56,793 nt of DNA, from NCBI GenBank assembly GCA_018263115.1, contig JADFDC010000012.1:1-56793 (forward strand). Direction: 5' to 3'. Origin of the DNA: Thiobacillus sp. (lineage in GTDB: Bacteria; Pseudomonadota; Gammaproteobacteria; Burkholderiales; Thiobacillaceae). The notes beneath the pieces were generated by a model. It saw only the letters and a program-made list of their open reading frames with translations, ran no database searches and was not told the DNA's origin. A program made the position numbers and the translations under genes. Shown one piece after another: positions 41,888 to 50,543 of the stretch (its first letter is position 1; the number at the start of each line of letters is the position of its first letter).

Positions 41888-43774
41888 TTATTTTGCGGTA
41901 ACCGGGCAGGGACAGTACTTGGTGCGTTTTTTGGTCTTCATTGACGAGGGTTTCCGCGAGCCGTCCAGGTTGGACAGGGATGAGACTACTTGTTCGCGCT
42001 GAATTTTCCACTGACCTGCTTCGCGTTCCCAGTCCAGGCGCTTGTTGACGATGTCGCGGTAATCCTGCGACGTATAAACTTGGCGGAATTCAGTAGCGGC
42101 CTTGTCTGGGCTGGCCTGGTCAACTTTCAAGTCTGAAATGTCCACCCGGATTTCGCCTGGCTTGGCCAGACGGGTGCGGCGTTCATGTTCCCACTGATCA
42201 ATTGACCGGCCATTTTCGGGCTGGAAATTCTTCGAATAAAAACCGAGGTAGCGCGGGGTATCCTTGGCGGACCAAGCAGCGGCCCAGTTATTCAAAGCCT
42301 GTTGTACGGTCGGACCAGCAGGTGCGATGGTTTTTTCTGGCAGAGGGGGCGGAGGCGGGACCGGTTTGGCTTGAGCGATTTCGAGTTCATTCACCGCCAG
42401 AACAGGCGCTTCTCCGGGACATTGAATATCAGCCGCATCGACTCCTTTGCGATCCTGCCCCAGTTCCTGCGCGGTTGGCATGCCGTCTCTTGCGACTTGC
42501 AGCGCGGGAACAAGCGTTCCCATGCCTGCCAGGGTGCGGGCGTGGGCAATGGCATAATCATAGTTGGCGTTAGCGTAGGCGCGGCGGGCCTGGAAATATT
42601 CGTTTTCCGTGTCCAGCAAATCGAGTAGGGTGCGTTGTCCGATGTCGAACTGCTTCCGGTAGGCCTCGCGAGCCTTTTCGATAGAAAGCTGGTGTTGATC
42701 GAGGAAGGCGAGCTGTTTGGACAGACGGCCGACATCGTTGTAGGCAATCGCCAGGGTCTGACGAATGTCGCGACAGGATTTGTCCCGCAGATCCCTGGCC
42801 AGTTCGAGGCGCTTGGAAAACTGGTTAACCCGTGCGCGGTCGGAGCCGCCCTTGAACAGGTTGTAATTCAGTACAAGCTCGATGATTTCATCATCGCGGC
42901 GGCCAGAGACGCCATTATCATTAAATGCGATGTCCTTGCTGGCGCGCAGGTCAACTCGGGGATGAAAGTTGGCCTTGGCTGTGCCGATTTCGGCCTGAGC
43001 GGCACGGACATTTTCAATGGCGGCATTGAAAGCCGGGCTGCCTTGAAAGGCCAGTTTCAGCGCTTCTTCGATTGAGGCCGGAATGCCCTGTTTGAGCAAT
43101 TCTGGGGAAACCATTTCGCCAGCGGGCAGTTCGCCGACTATGCGCTGATAACGTGCGCTGACATCATGCAAATTGCTGGCTTCCGTTAGCAGGTTGGATT
43201 GCGCCAGCGCAAGACGGCCGCCCGCCTGTTCCAGATCGACGCGCCGGCCAACACCCGCCTGAACCCGCTGCTGGATCTGGTCGAAAATCTGCTTGTGCTG
43301 GGCGTAGTTCTCCTGGGCAAGACGGGAGAGTTCACGATAGCGCAGCACGTCTTCGTAGGCCCGGGTCACTTCCAGCGCGGTTGATTCCGTGGCATCCAGA
43401 ACTTCGTAGTAGCGTGTCAGTTTGGCGTAGGCCAGCTTTGTTACTTCGCTTTTGGTGGCAAAACCGTCGTAAAGCATCTGGTTGAGCGTAAGCGCCGCGC
43501 CGCGCCGCGTGAAGCTGTCGCTTGGCAGGCTGGGCTGCTTGATGTTTTCCCGGCCGACACCCGCGCTCAGATCAAGTCGTGGATAGTAGCCGCCACGAGC
43601 GACGTCCACTTCATCCTGCGAAGCAAGAAAATCGTGCCAGCGCGCCTGTACTTCCGGATTGCTGACGATTGCCTTCTTGACGGCATCTTTAAGGGTACTT
43701 GCAGGCGCCGCACCAACTTCTGCCGAGAAGAGCGCGACTAAGGCCAGGGCCAAGGAGATTTTTCTTTTTTGCAT
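41888..43774 (-). CDS. lapE: TolC-family outer-membrane protein with C-terminal NTF2-like domain
   Basis: Outer-membrane channel of a type I secretion system. The 628-residue protein has a signal peptide (KISLALALVALFSAEVGAAP) and two TolC repeats (TLKDAVKKAIVSNPEVQARW and SIEEALKLAFQGSPAFNAAI). The usual tail FDIGQRTLLDLLDTENEYFQARRAYANANYD is followed by a Pro-rich linker. A further domain of about 105 residues from 495 (VQQALNNWAAAWSAKDTPRYLGFYS) to about 605 has the NTF2/Cds6 pattern (AWSAKD, YRDIVNKRLDWE). The extra domain is not part of classical TolC. AAGGG precedes the start. It diverges from lapG and shares a common upstream region. The name lapE is an inference from context. Confidence 0.85.
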   Translation of the reverse strand: MQKRKISLALALVALFSAEVGAAPASTLKDAVKKAIVSNPEVQARWHDFLASQDEVDVARGGYYPRLDLSAGVGRENIKQPSLPSDSFTRRGAALTLNQMLYDGFATKSEVTKLAYAKLTRYYEVLDATESTALEVTRAYEDVLRYRELSRLAQENYAQHKQIFDQIQQRVQAGVGRRVDLEQAGGRLALAQSNLLTEASNLHDVSARYQRIVGELPAGEMVSPELLKQGIPASIEEALKLAFQGSPAFNAAIENVRAAQAEIGTAKANFHPRVDLRASKDIAFNDNGVSGRRDDEIIELVLNYNLFKGGSDRARVNQFSKRLELARDLRDKSCRDIRQTLAIAYNDVGRLSKQLAFLDQHQLSIEKAREAYRKQFDIGQRTLLDLLDTENEYFQARRAYANANYDYAIAHARTLAGMGTLVPALQVARDGMPTAQELGQDRKGVDAADIQCPGEAPVLAVNELEIAQAKPVPPPPPLPEKTIAPAGPTVQQALNNWAAAWSAKDTPRYLGFYSKNFQPENGRSIDQWEHERRTRLAKPGEIRVDISDLKVDQASPDKAATEFRQVYTSQDYRDIVNKRLDWEREAGQWKIQREQVVSSLSNLDGSRKPSSMKTKKRTKYCPCPVTAK

Positions 43775-44039
43775 TTATAAAACCCTTCTGATTCGAGCCG
43801 ATAGCTAAATATGGGACGGTGCGTACGGATGGCAGCAACTATCGTACCTGTCTGATTTATTAATATTTTTTTACCTGGGCACGACAGCGTTGTCGTGAAA
43901 GCGGGATTTGCCGGGCCTGGAACCCCAAATTAATGAGGGGTTCGGGGATATTACGTGGCGACTATTCCCGGAGTAAAGGGCGCTTTGAAAAAAATTCATC
44001 AAGAATACTGATGCCAGAACCACATAACCCTCCCGCCCA
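43775..44039. promoter_or_regulatory. Divergent lapE-lapG control region with two palindromes
   Basis: No gene is seen. Two inverted repeats stand out: CACGACA-GCGT-TGTCGTG (43880-43897) and AACCCC-N10-GGGGTT (43921-43942). The second has the spacing expected for a dimeric or bent-DNA regulator such as a c-di-GMP-responsive activator, but its identity is not known. Both lie where a shared operator for the two divergent genes would be expected. Confidence 0.4.
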
Positions 44040-44723
44040 ATGTCGAATTTTCAGCGATTCTTCCAAAAACTTGACCGCTGGCGGCTGGCCTTATTCCTGA
44101 TTTTTGCTTCGAGCCTGACCTTCGCCGGGGCGGATCTGGACAAGGTCCTGCTGGTGGCCGCGCAGAAATATGGCAACCAGGGTCTCGAATCCGTCAGCGC
44201 ATGGCGTAAATTGTTGCTGGATGCCGCAAGTCAGACCGAGTCTGCCCAGATACGCCAGGTCAATGAATTCTTCAATCGAAAAATCCAGTTCGAAGAAGAT
44301 ATCAATATCTGGGGCGAGCGGGATTACTGGGCAACGCCGCTTGAAATTCTGGGACGGGGACAGGGCGATTGCGAGGATTTCGCCATAGCCAAATTCGCAA
44401 CACTCAGGATTCTGGGCATTCCGGTCCAGAAACTTCAGCTTACCTATGTCAAGGCGCGCATCGGCGGCGCCCACAGCACGACTACCCAGGCCCACATGGT
44501 GCTTAGTTATTATCAAACTCCCAATGATGAGCCCCTGGTACTGGATAATCTGGTATCCGACGTTCGTGCCGCTTCCCGCCGGCCTGATTTGTCTCCCGTT
44601 TTCAGTTTTAATACGGAAGGCGTATGGGTTGGGGGGGCGCAATCCAGGGAGACTCACTCAACAGAGCGGTTGTCCAGGTGGCGGAAGCTGCTTGCAAGGA
44701 TGCGCGAGGAGGGAATCAATTGA
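44040..44723 (+). CDS. lapG: LapG-type periplasmic cysteine protease
   Basis: Bacterial transglutaminase-like cysteine proteinase (BTLCP/DUF920) of 227 residues. It cuts the N-terminal retention module of LapA-type adhesins and so frees them from the cell surface. The signal/anchor is RLALFLIFASSLTFAGA (about 15-31). The catalytic triad is visible: Cys111 in GRGQGDCEDFAIAKF, His152 in TQAHMVLSY and Asp169 in LVLDNLV. The Ca-binding D-C-E-D segment is intact. The adjacent lapD gene starts 25 bases downstream and would encode its inhibitor. The start ATG 44040 was chosen because the signal sequence follows directly. Confidence 0.95.
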   Translation: MSNFQRFFQKLDRWRLALFLIFASSLTFAGADLDKVLLVAAQKYGNQGLESVSAWRKLLLDAASQTESAQIRQVNEFFNRKIQFEEDINIWGERDYWATPLEILGRGQGDCEDFAIAKFATLRILGIPVQKLQLTYVKARIGGAHSTTTQAHMVLSYYQTPNDEPLVLDNLVSDVRAASRRPDLSPVFSFNTEGVWVGGAQSRETHSTERLSRWRKLLARMREEGIN

Positions 44724-44748
44724 AACACCTGTTCCGTAAGGAAATGCC

Positions 44749-46665
44749 ATGTCACTGACCAAGCAACTCTGGCTTGCCATTCTGGCAATCATGACCATCG
44801 CTTTCGGCGTGAGTTTTCTGATAAGCGCGCTTTCTGCCAGACATTATCTGGAAGATCAGCTGCGGCTGAAAAACATCGATAACGCCAATTCGCTGGCCCT
44901 GTCGATGTCGCAGATGAACAAGGATCCCGTCACGATCGAACTGCTGATCGCGGCCCAGTTTGACAGCGGACATTACCAGTACATCGGCCTGACTTCCCCG
45001 ACAGGTGAAGTGTTGGTGTCGCGCACCAGCGATGCCGGTGCCAGCAAGGTGCCTGCCTGGTTTGCCAACCTGATCCCGATTCACGCCGCGCCCGGCGTCG
45101 CCAAGGTGCAGGATGGATGGCGCCAGTTTGGTACCCTGACCATTAAAAGCCACAGCCGTTATGCACAGCAGGCACTTTGGCAGGGCAGCCTTAACCTGCT
45201 GTACTGGTTTCTGGCTTGCGCGGTAGCAATTGGGCTGATTGGCACGGTTATCCTGCGGCTCATCACCCGGCCGCTTCGTGACGTAGTCGAACAGGCGGAA
45301 GCGATCGGGGCGCGTCGATTTATTACGCTTCGTGAGCCGCATACCCTGGAATTCCGCAGCCTTGTTAGGGCCATGAACACACATGCGACGCAAGTGCGCA
45401 TCATGCTGGAGGACGAGTCTGCGCGGCTCGACCAACTTCGTCGCGATGCGCAGCATGATCCGCTGACCGGTTTGCTGAACCGCGAACACTTCCTGAAACA
45501 GACCAGACAGGCGCTGCAAGGCGAGAACATGGCGCCGACAGGTGCGCTATTTGTCCTGCGGCTGCCAGAGCTGGTGCAGATGAACAAGGAGATTGGCCGG
45601 GATTCGACAGATGCCCTGTTGCGCAGGATTTCCGAGGCGCTGGATGAATTTTGCGGTGAGTGGGAAGGATGTCAGATCGGCCGCCTGAATGGTGGAGAGT
45701 TCGCCGTGCTGGCGCCCAATGTCAGCTCCATTGAAATGCTGGCGCATCAAATCTTCTCGCACACCCTGTTGTCGATCAACGATCCCAGCACACCCTCCGA
45801 ACAGAAAGTACTGGTAGGTGCGGCGGTCTACCAGCATGGCGATTCGGTGGAGCAGCTTTTGGCGCACGCGGATACTGCGCTGGCGCGAGCCGAACAAAAA
45901 GGCGGCAGCGCGGTTGAAACCGAGACGTCAAACATCGACTCGCAGCCGGCCTCGAGCCTGGCTGCCTGGAAAGACCTGATTGAAACGGCGCTTGAAAAGA
46001 ACCGCATCAAGTTCGCCACCTTTCCCGTGCTGAACGTACAGGGCAAGCTGATTCATCATGAAGCGCCTGCACGCATGCAGATCATCCAGGATGCGTTATG
46101 GATGTCGGGCCAGGAATTCATTCCATGGGCAAGCCGCCTCGGATTGATCAAACAGATTGATCAGGCAATATTCGGACACGCGATGTCGTGGCTGGAAAAT
46201 GAAACCGGGTCACTTTGCATCAACCTGTCGCCGCAATCCATGTGTGATGCCGCGCTGACTGAGCGCATGCACCAGGCGCTCAGTCGCTATCCTTCACTGG
46301 CTGAAAGGCTATGGATTGACATACCCGAGTTCGGTGCCTATTTGCACGCCAGAGCGTTTCGCGAGTTTTGCAACACCCTGAAGCCGTTGGGCTGCAAGAT
46401 CGGGCTGGAGCATGTGGGCAACCAGATTCATCATATCGGCGAACTGCATGACCTTGGTCTGGACTATCTCAAGATCGACAGCTCCATCATTCATGACATC
46501 GACAAGAACCCTGGCAACCAGACCTTCCTGCGTGGCGTCTGTACGATTGCCCACACGATGGGGATGATGACTATCGCCGAGGGCGTGTTGAACCAGCATG
46601 AGGGCCGATGCCTGGCCGGGCTTGGTTTTGACGGCATGACGGGTCCGGGCGTGGTGATGCCTTGA
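44749..46665 (+). CDS. lapD: LapD-type c-di-GMP receptor with degenerate GGDEF and EAL domains
   Basis: Inner-membrane receptor of 638 residues. At high c-di-GMP it binds LapG in the periplasm and keeps the adhesin on the cell. Order: membrane helix (LAILAIMTIAFGVSFLISA, about 9-27), periplasmic LapD/MoxY_N output domain to about 150 (VPAWFANLIPI and GWRQFGTLTIKSHSRYA), second helix, HAMP, a GGDEF domain with LNGGEF (313-318) instead of GGDEF, and an EAL domain with E-A-P (438-440) instead of E-A-L. Both catalytic motifs are broken, as expected for a pure receptor. The end (GFDGMTGPGVVMP) is also altered. It pairs with lapG. Confidence 0.95.
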   Translation: MSLTKQLWLAILAIMTIAFGVSFLISALSARHYLEDQLRLKNIDNANSLALSMSQMNKDPVTIELLIAAQFDSGHYQYIGLTSPTGEVLVSRTSDAGASKVPAWFANLIPIHAAPGVAKVQDGWRQFGTLTIKSHSRYAQQALWQGSLNLLYWFLACAVAIGLIGTVILRLITRPLRDVVEQAEAIGARRFITLREPHTLEFRSLVRAMNTHATQVRIMLEDESARLDQLRRDAQHDPLTGLLNREHFLKQTRQALQGENMAPTGALFVLRLPELVQMNKEIGRDSTDALLRRISEALDEFCGEWEGCQIGRLNGGEFAVLAPNVSSIEMLAHQIFSHTLLSINDPSTPSEQKVLVGAAVYQHGDSVEQLLAHADTALARAEQKGGSAVETETSNIDSQPASSLAAWKDLIETALEKNRIKFATFPVLNVQGKLIHHEAPARMQIIQDALWMSGQEFIPWASRLGLIKQIDQAIFGHAMSWLENETGSLCINLSPQSMCDAALTERMHQALSRYPSLAERLWIDIPEFGAYLHARAFREFCNTLKPLGCKIGLEHVGNQIHHIGELHDLGLDYLKIDSSIIHDIDKNPGNQTFLRGVCTIAHTMGMMTIAEGVLNQHEGRCLAGLGFDGMTGPGVVMP

Positions 46666-46696
46666 GAATTTGAATTTCTGCTGGAGTAACCACAAA

Positions 46697-46728
46697 GACA
46701 AAGGGCGGCTGGTTGGCCGCCCTTTGTC
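46697..46728. terminator. Long hairpin between lapD and the 46752 gene
   Basis: A perfect 13-bp inverted repeat GACAAAGGGCGGC (46697-46709) and GCCGCCCTTTGTC (46716-46728) with a six-base loop. It lies between two convergent genes and can act as a terminator for both, although the T-run on each side is poor. Confidence 0.7.
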
Positions 46729-46751
46729 ATTTCACTTTCAGGCACGGTTTA

Positions 46752-47075
46752 CTACACGATTTCGTTGCTGCCGCTGAGCAGATTCAGCGCCCCCAGCGAT
46801 TGCCGCATGGACCGCCTTTCCAGCAGTTTTTCCTGAGCGGCCTGGGGCAAGTCGGTAAAACGGATGACATCGCGGGCGATCAGCAAGTCGACCAGGTCTT
46901 CCAGCACGCGCACCAGCCGCATGTCCGATTGCTGGAGGCTGCCTTGTTCCATGCCCATGCCCTTCATGAACTCGATCATTTCGGGCGAATTGGCTGATAC
47001 CTCAAGCAAACCTTCGCCTGGCTCCAGGTCGACCATCACTATACGGCCCTGCTCATCGCGTTTTATATACGGCAT
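46752..47075 (-). CDS. Small conserved protein of the adhesin locus, unknown function
   Basis: A 107-residue soluble acidic protein (MPYIKRDEQGRIVMVDLEPG) with a helical C-terminal part (VRVLEDLVDLLIARDVIRFT, then DLPQAAQEKLLERRSMRQSL). Database names such as tryptophan-synthase-beta-like are sometimes given to similar small proteins, but there is no PLP site or TrpB fold here. It lies directly downstream of the adhesin gene on the same strand (54 bases), a recurrent position for these proteins beside Lap-type and other giant adhesin genes. It may be a regulator or chaperone of the adhesin, but nothing in the sequence demonstrates this. Confidence 0.7.
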   Translation of the reverse strand: MPYIKRDEQGRIVMVDLEPGEGLLEVSANSPEMIEFMKGMGMEQGSLQQSDMRLVRVLEDLVDLLIARDVIRFTDLPQAAQEKLLERRSMRQSLGALNLLSGSNEIV

Positions 47076-47129
47076 AACCTTTCCTCATCTAATGGCAGTT
47101 CCGCAGGATCGGAACTGGTGACATCATGT

Positions 47130-50100
47130 TCAATCAGTGATCAGCTTGTTGTTGTTGAGCAATGTCTGGATGATCTGCTGGTCTGATAGGGTGCTTCCGC
47201 CGGTCAAATCAACACCCTGCAAAACAATTGTCTGCTCAACGCCGCCAGCGGCATTGGCGTTCACGCTGACCGTCGTATTACCGCCGCTGAAGGTGAAGTG
47301 CAGATAGCTGGCCAGGTTGCCTGCATTATTGTTACCGTGCAACTCACCCACCAGCAGGTCGCGCAGATCCAGCGCATCGGTCCCCGCAGCCGTACCGAAG
47401 TTGAGTACGGTATCCGTGCCGGTTTCGCCAAAATTCCAGCGCAGGACATCCGCGCCCAGGCCGCCATCAAGCGTGTCGGTGCCGGCGCCGCCAATCAGTA
47501 CATCGTTGCCGTTGCCGCCATTGATCGTGTTGTTGCCAGCAGTGCCAACCAGCCAGTCATCACTGGTTGTCCCGGCGGTATGGTCAACTTTGACATTGTC
47601 GGTATCGACAGCTGTCGAGCCGCCCACTGATTCCGTTGCGGTTACGCTGGCGGTAATTCCATTGAACTGGGCATCAGTCAATGGAGTTGCAGAAGTTATG
47701 GTTATGGCATGGCCGACTAGCACGGTGGCTGTGCCACCAGTTACTGCAATCGGCGTTGCGCCGTCCATTAGCGTTGCGCCGGCTGGTATGCCTGTTAGCG
47801 TGATTGCAGATAGTGTCTCGCTGCCATCGTTGTCGTTCAGGTAGGCCTCGGTATTCAGCGTGTAGCTGTACAAGCCACTATTGATGGTGAGATTGTCGAA
47901 ACGAACGGCCGAATCATTGTCGAAACTATAAAAGCCCACATTGTTAAGCGCGGGTGCAGCCGCCGCTCCGCCCGCAACTGTGCCGTACGTGTAGTTGAGG
48001 CTGGTGGTGGCACTGGAAGTATTGTCCGTTGCGGTAACCGCAATGCCCGTATTGCTCACCGATATATTCAGGGTGAACCAGTCGTCACCCGCAAAGGCAG
48101 CCCTTGCCAGATCTATCGGGACGCCGCCTACAATCTGCACAAGAGACAGCTCCTGGTACTGACCAGGGTAACTATCGAAAAGGCTGCCTGCGGGCGCATA
48201 GTCTGGGCTCGGGTTTTCCCAGCGTGCCAGGAAGTAATTGTTGTCATCGACATAACCGAAAACAAAGCCTACGCCGTTTGCTTGTGTTGAGTTGGCGTCA
48301 GCATAAATTTGTGTATTGATGACATAGCTCGTGGATGCCTTTTCCGCTGCGGTAAGAGCAGCACCTGTATATTGCAGGAAGCCTTGCGCATCATCCGACC
48401 CTGATGCGCCACCCTGGTTGTATACCGCAAAGGTAGAGCCATCTGCAGACTCCCCAGCATTCGTGCGGGTTGCCCAGCGACTGGCAAAGTTGGCTTGCTC
48501 GGTTGCATTGCTCCCCGTCTGGCCTGCCCAGGCAACGGTATTGAATAACGTCGCTTCGGTTTGAGTCTTGCCATTGCCACCAGGAATTTCGGCAAAGGAG
48601 TTGCCGAACAAGGCATTTGCGGTCCAGCCGCTTGCTGCGTTCAAAGCGCCGCCAGCATTGAAATTAGCCGCAAACAGGCTATTGCCGGACGCCAACATGC
48701 CGTTGCTGGTGACATGCGCGTAGACGGTTGGCGCGTCTGCCACCGGTGTGACGGTAATGTTGATCGTATCAACATCGGTTGCTGTGCCGTCGGTTGTATT
48801 GACCGTAATTTGCGCCGGCACGCTGTCGCTGTAATCACCGTTCGGCAGATATGACAAGCCATTCATGGCGCCATTGATCGCGGCCGCGGTTCCACTAATG
48901 GTCACGATATTTGTGCCATTGCCAGTAATGGTGGCGCCAGCAAAGGTTAATGCCGTCAGGGTGCCATTGGTAGCGGTAAGCGTAGTGATCAACGTTCCAT
49001 TATCCATGTCAGTAACAGAAATGGCGTTGCCATTCGCTGTGCTGAATATCCTTGATGTGTCTTCCGCCGTGCTCTGCACACCCGGCACTGTGTTAACCGG
49101 CGGATCGTTGACGGCGACCACGTTGATGGTGGTGGTGGCGGGGTTCGAATTGCTGGTGCCATCGGTGACCACCACGGTCACGGTACGGGCCACGGTCGAG
49201 GGATTCTCGCTGGTGTTGGCAAACGTGATGGCGCGGATGGCGGTCTGGTAGTTGGCCAAGGTGGCGGAACCGGACAGGGTGACCATATTGCCGACGATGG
49301 AGGCGGTGATGCCCGGGGGCAGCGCGCCTGCGGCCAGCACGTCGCCGGCCTGGGCGTTGGTCAGCATAATGGTGGCGCCGGTCAGGTTGGTCGAATCGAC
49401 ATCGGTGACCGACACGTCGGCATCGGCGATGGCCACGGCGGCACCGTTCTCGGTGAAGCTGGTGGTGTAGTTCGCCCCGGCCGCGCCGCTGGAGTTGTTG
49501 GCGTCGAGGTCGATCACCGGCGGCTGGTCGTTGTCGATGATCGTGCCCACGCCCTGCGCATCGCCAATCGTCGCATTGACCGCGCCAGAGAGGTTAACCA
49601 CGAATGTCTCGCTCGGCTCGGCTTGCGCATCGTTGATGATCGGCACGGTGATGGTCTGGCTCAGCACGCCCGGCGCGAAGCTCAGGGTGCCGCTGGTGCC
49701 GGTGTAGTCGTTGCCGGCGCCGGACGTGGCGGTGCCGTTGGCGGTGGCGTAGTTGACCGTCACGGTCGAGGCGCTCGGGTTGCTCAAGGTGACGGTGAAG
49801 GTGGCGGTGCCCGCCCCTTCGTTGACCGTCACGTCGTTGATCGACAGCGACGGCGTGCCGTCCATAGGCGTCCCAGAGTCATCATCATCTCTAATCGGAA
49901 ATTCGCGATCAGGCAGTGAGGTGCCAAACTCGAACCCTAAAGGGGTAACGTTTTCAACGACACGCGACAACCGCAGGATGTCGAATTCTGCTGGATTGAC
50001 GCCTTCGGCAATGCGCAGTAAACGGACGAATCCGTTGCCCAAATCGGCTGTGCCGCCGCTGAGGCCTGCGCCGGGCTCTTCGAGTTCTTCACCAATATCC

Positions 50101-50411
50101 CTGTTCTGGTCTAGTGCCTGAATGACACGCGCCACGGTGGTGTCGCTCAGTGAGTTCTCGCCGGGTTCGGTTTTGGCGCTTTCAGCCAGTTCGGCGGTTA
50201 CTTTGACGACGTCGTTAGGCGCGATTTCCAACCGGCTGGCATCGTTGAAGGCCAGTTCCACATGCCCGCCCGGCATGGTGATGATGATTTCACCTTCCAG
50301 GATGAGGTCGCCCGGCTCAAGTTGGCGCGTTTCGCCTTTGGCGTTTTTGGCGAAGGCCTTGCCTATGACGGCGGCAACGGTGGCGATGGGTTGGCTGGCT
50401 TGCATGTCCAT
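47130..50411 (-). CDS. RTX-type surface adhesin with N-terminal retention module (LapA-like)
   Basis: A 1093-residue adhesin exported by the type I system encoded next to it. Residues 1-160 form a LapA retention module (PIATVAAVIGKAFAKNAKGE at the start, NGFVRLLRIAEGVNPAEF at 126-143). The LapG cut region is EEPGAGLSGG at 111-120. A Calx-beta domain follows at about 185-295 (FVVNLSGAVNATIGDAQGVG), then cadherin-like blocks. A ConA/LamG-like segment lies at about 600-860 (YVDDNNYFLARWENPSPDY). RTX calcium repeats GGNGNDVLI, GGAGTDTLD and GGLGADVLR sit near 945-975, and a C-terminal type I secretion signal ends LLNNNKLITD. The ATG 50411 has an AGGA ribosome site. For a LapA-type protein it is short, without long repeats. 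Confidence 0.9.
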   Translation of the reverse strand: MDMQASQPIATVAAVIGKAFAKNAKGETRQLEPGDLILEGEIIITMPGGHVELAFNDASRLEIAPNDVVKVTAELAESAKTEPGENSLSDTTVARVIQALDQNRDIGEELEEPGAGLSGGTADLGNGFVRLLRIAEGVNPAEFDILRLSRVVENVTPLGFEFGTSLPDREFPIRDDDDSGTPMDGTPSLSINDVTVNEGAGTATFTVTLSNPSASTVTVNYATANGTATSGAGNDYTGTSGTLSFAPGVLSQTITVPIINDAQAEPSETFVVNLSGAVNATIGDAQGVGTIIDNDQPPVIDLDANNSSGAAGANYTTSFTENGAAVAIADADVSVTDVDSTNLTGATIMLTNAQAGDVLAAGALPPGITASIVGNMVTLSGSATLANYQTAIRAITFANTSENPSTVARTVTVVVTDGTSNSNPATTTINVVAVNDPPVNTVPGVQSTAEDTSRIFSTANGNAISVTDMDNGTLITTLTATNGTLTALTFAGATITGNGTNIVTISGTAAAINGAMNGLSYLPNGDYSDSVPAQITVNTTDGTATDVDTINITVTPVADAPTVYAHVTSNGMLASGNSLFAANFNAGGALNAASGWTANALFGNSFAEIPGGNGKTQTEATLFNTVAWAGQTGSNATEQANFASRWATRTNAGESADGSTFAVYNQGGASGSDDAQGFLQYTGAALTAAEKASTSYVINTQIYADANSTQANGVGFVFGYVDDNNYFLARWENPSPDYAPAGSLFDSYPGQYQELSLVQIVGGVPIDLARAAFAGDDWFTLNISVSNTGIAVTATDNTSSATTSLNYTYGTVAGGAAAAPALNNVGFYSFDNDSAVRFDNLTINSGLYSYTLNTEAYLNDNDGSETLSAITLTGIPAGATLMDGATPIAVTGGTATVLVGHAITITSATPLTDAQFNGITASVTATESVGGSTAVDTDNVKVDHTAGTTSDDWLVGTAGNNTINGGNGNDVLIGGAGTDTLDGGLGADVLRWNFGETGTDTVLNFGTAAGTDALDLRDLLVGELHGNNNAGNLASYLHFTFSGGNTTVSVNANAAGGVEQTIVLQGVDLTGGSTLSDQQIIQTLLNNNKLITD

Positions 50412-50430
50412 GGTTGTTCCTGTTATTCAA

Positions 50431-50446
50431 AACGCCAGGAGGCGTT
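50431..50446 (-). promoter_or_regulatory. Hairpin in the leader of the adhesin mRNA
   Basis: In the transcript, AACGCC-UCCU-GGCGUU forms a perfect 6-bp hairpin about 20 bases before the adhesin ATG. Its UCCU loop can base-pair with the AGGA ribosome site downstream. It could tune translation or be a CsrA-type control point, since ACAGGA overlaps the ribosome site. The function is inferred only. Confidence 0.35.
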
Positions 50447-50543
50447 ATACAAAATGGGTTGTGACCTGACTATCGGCGGTTTTGACAAACTGGAAAATTG
50501 TACTGATGGACAATGCCGGATCTGTCCGTGGCCGAGCCGGGTT

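Noticed and set aside
46752-47075. Tryptophan synthase beta subunit
   Set aside because: The protein is only 107 residues, with no PLP lysine or TrpB motifs. Only the recurrent database name suggests it.
47317-50469. Many forward-strand open frames over the adhesin
   Set aside because: They mirror the Thr/Ala/Val-rich adhesin codons. No start sites, no conserved motifs.
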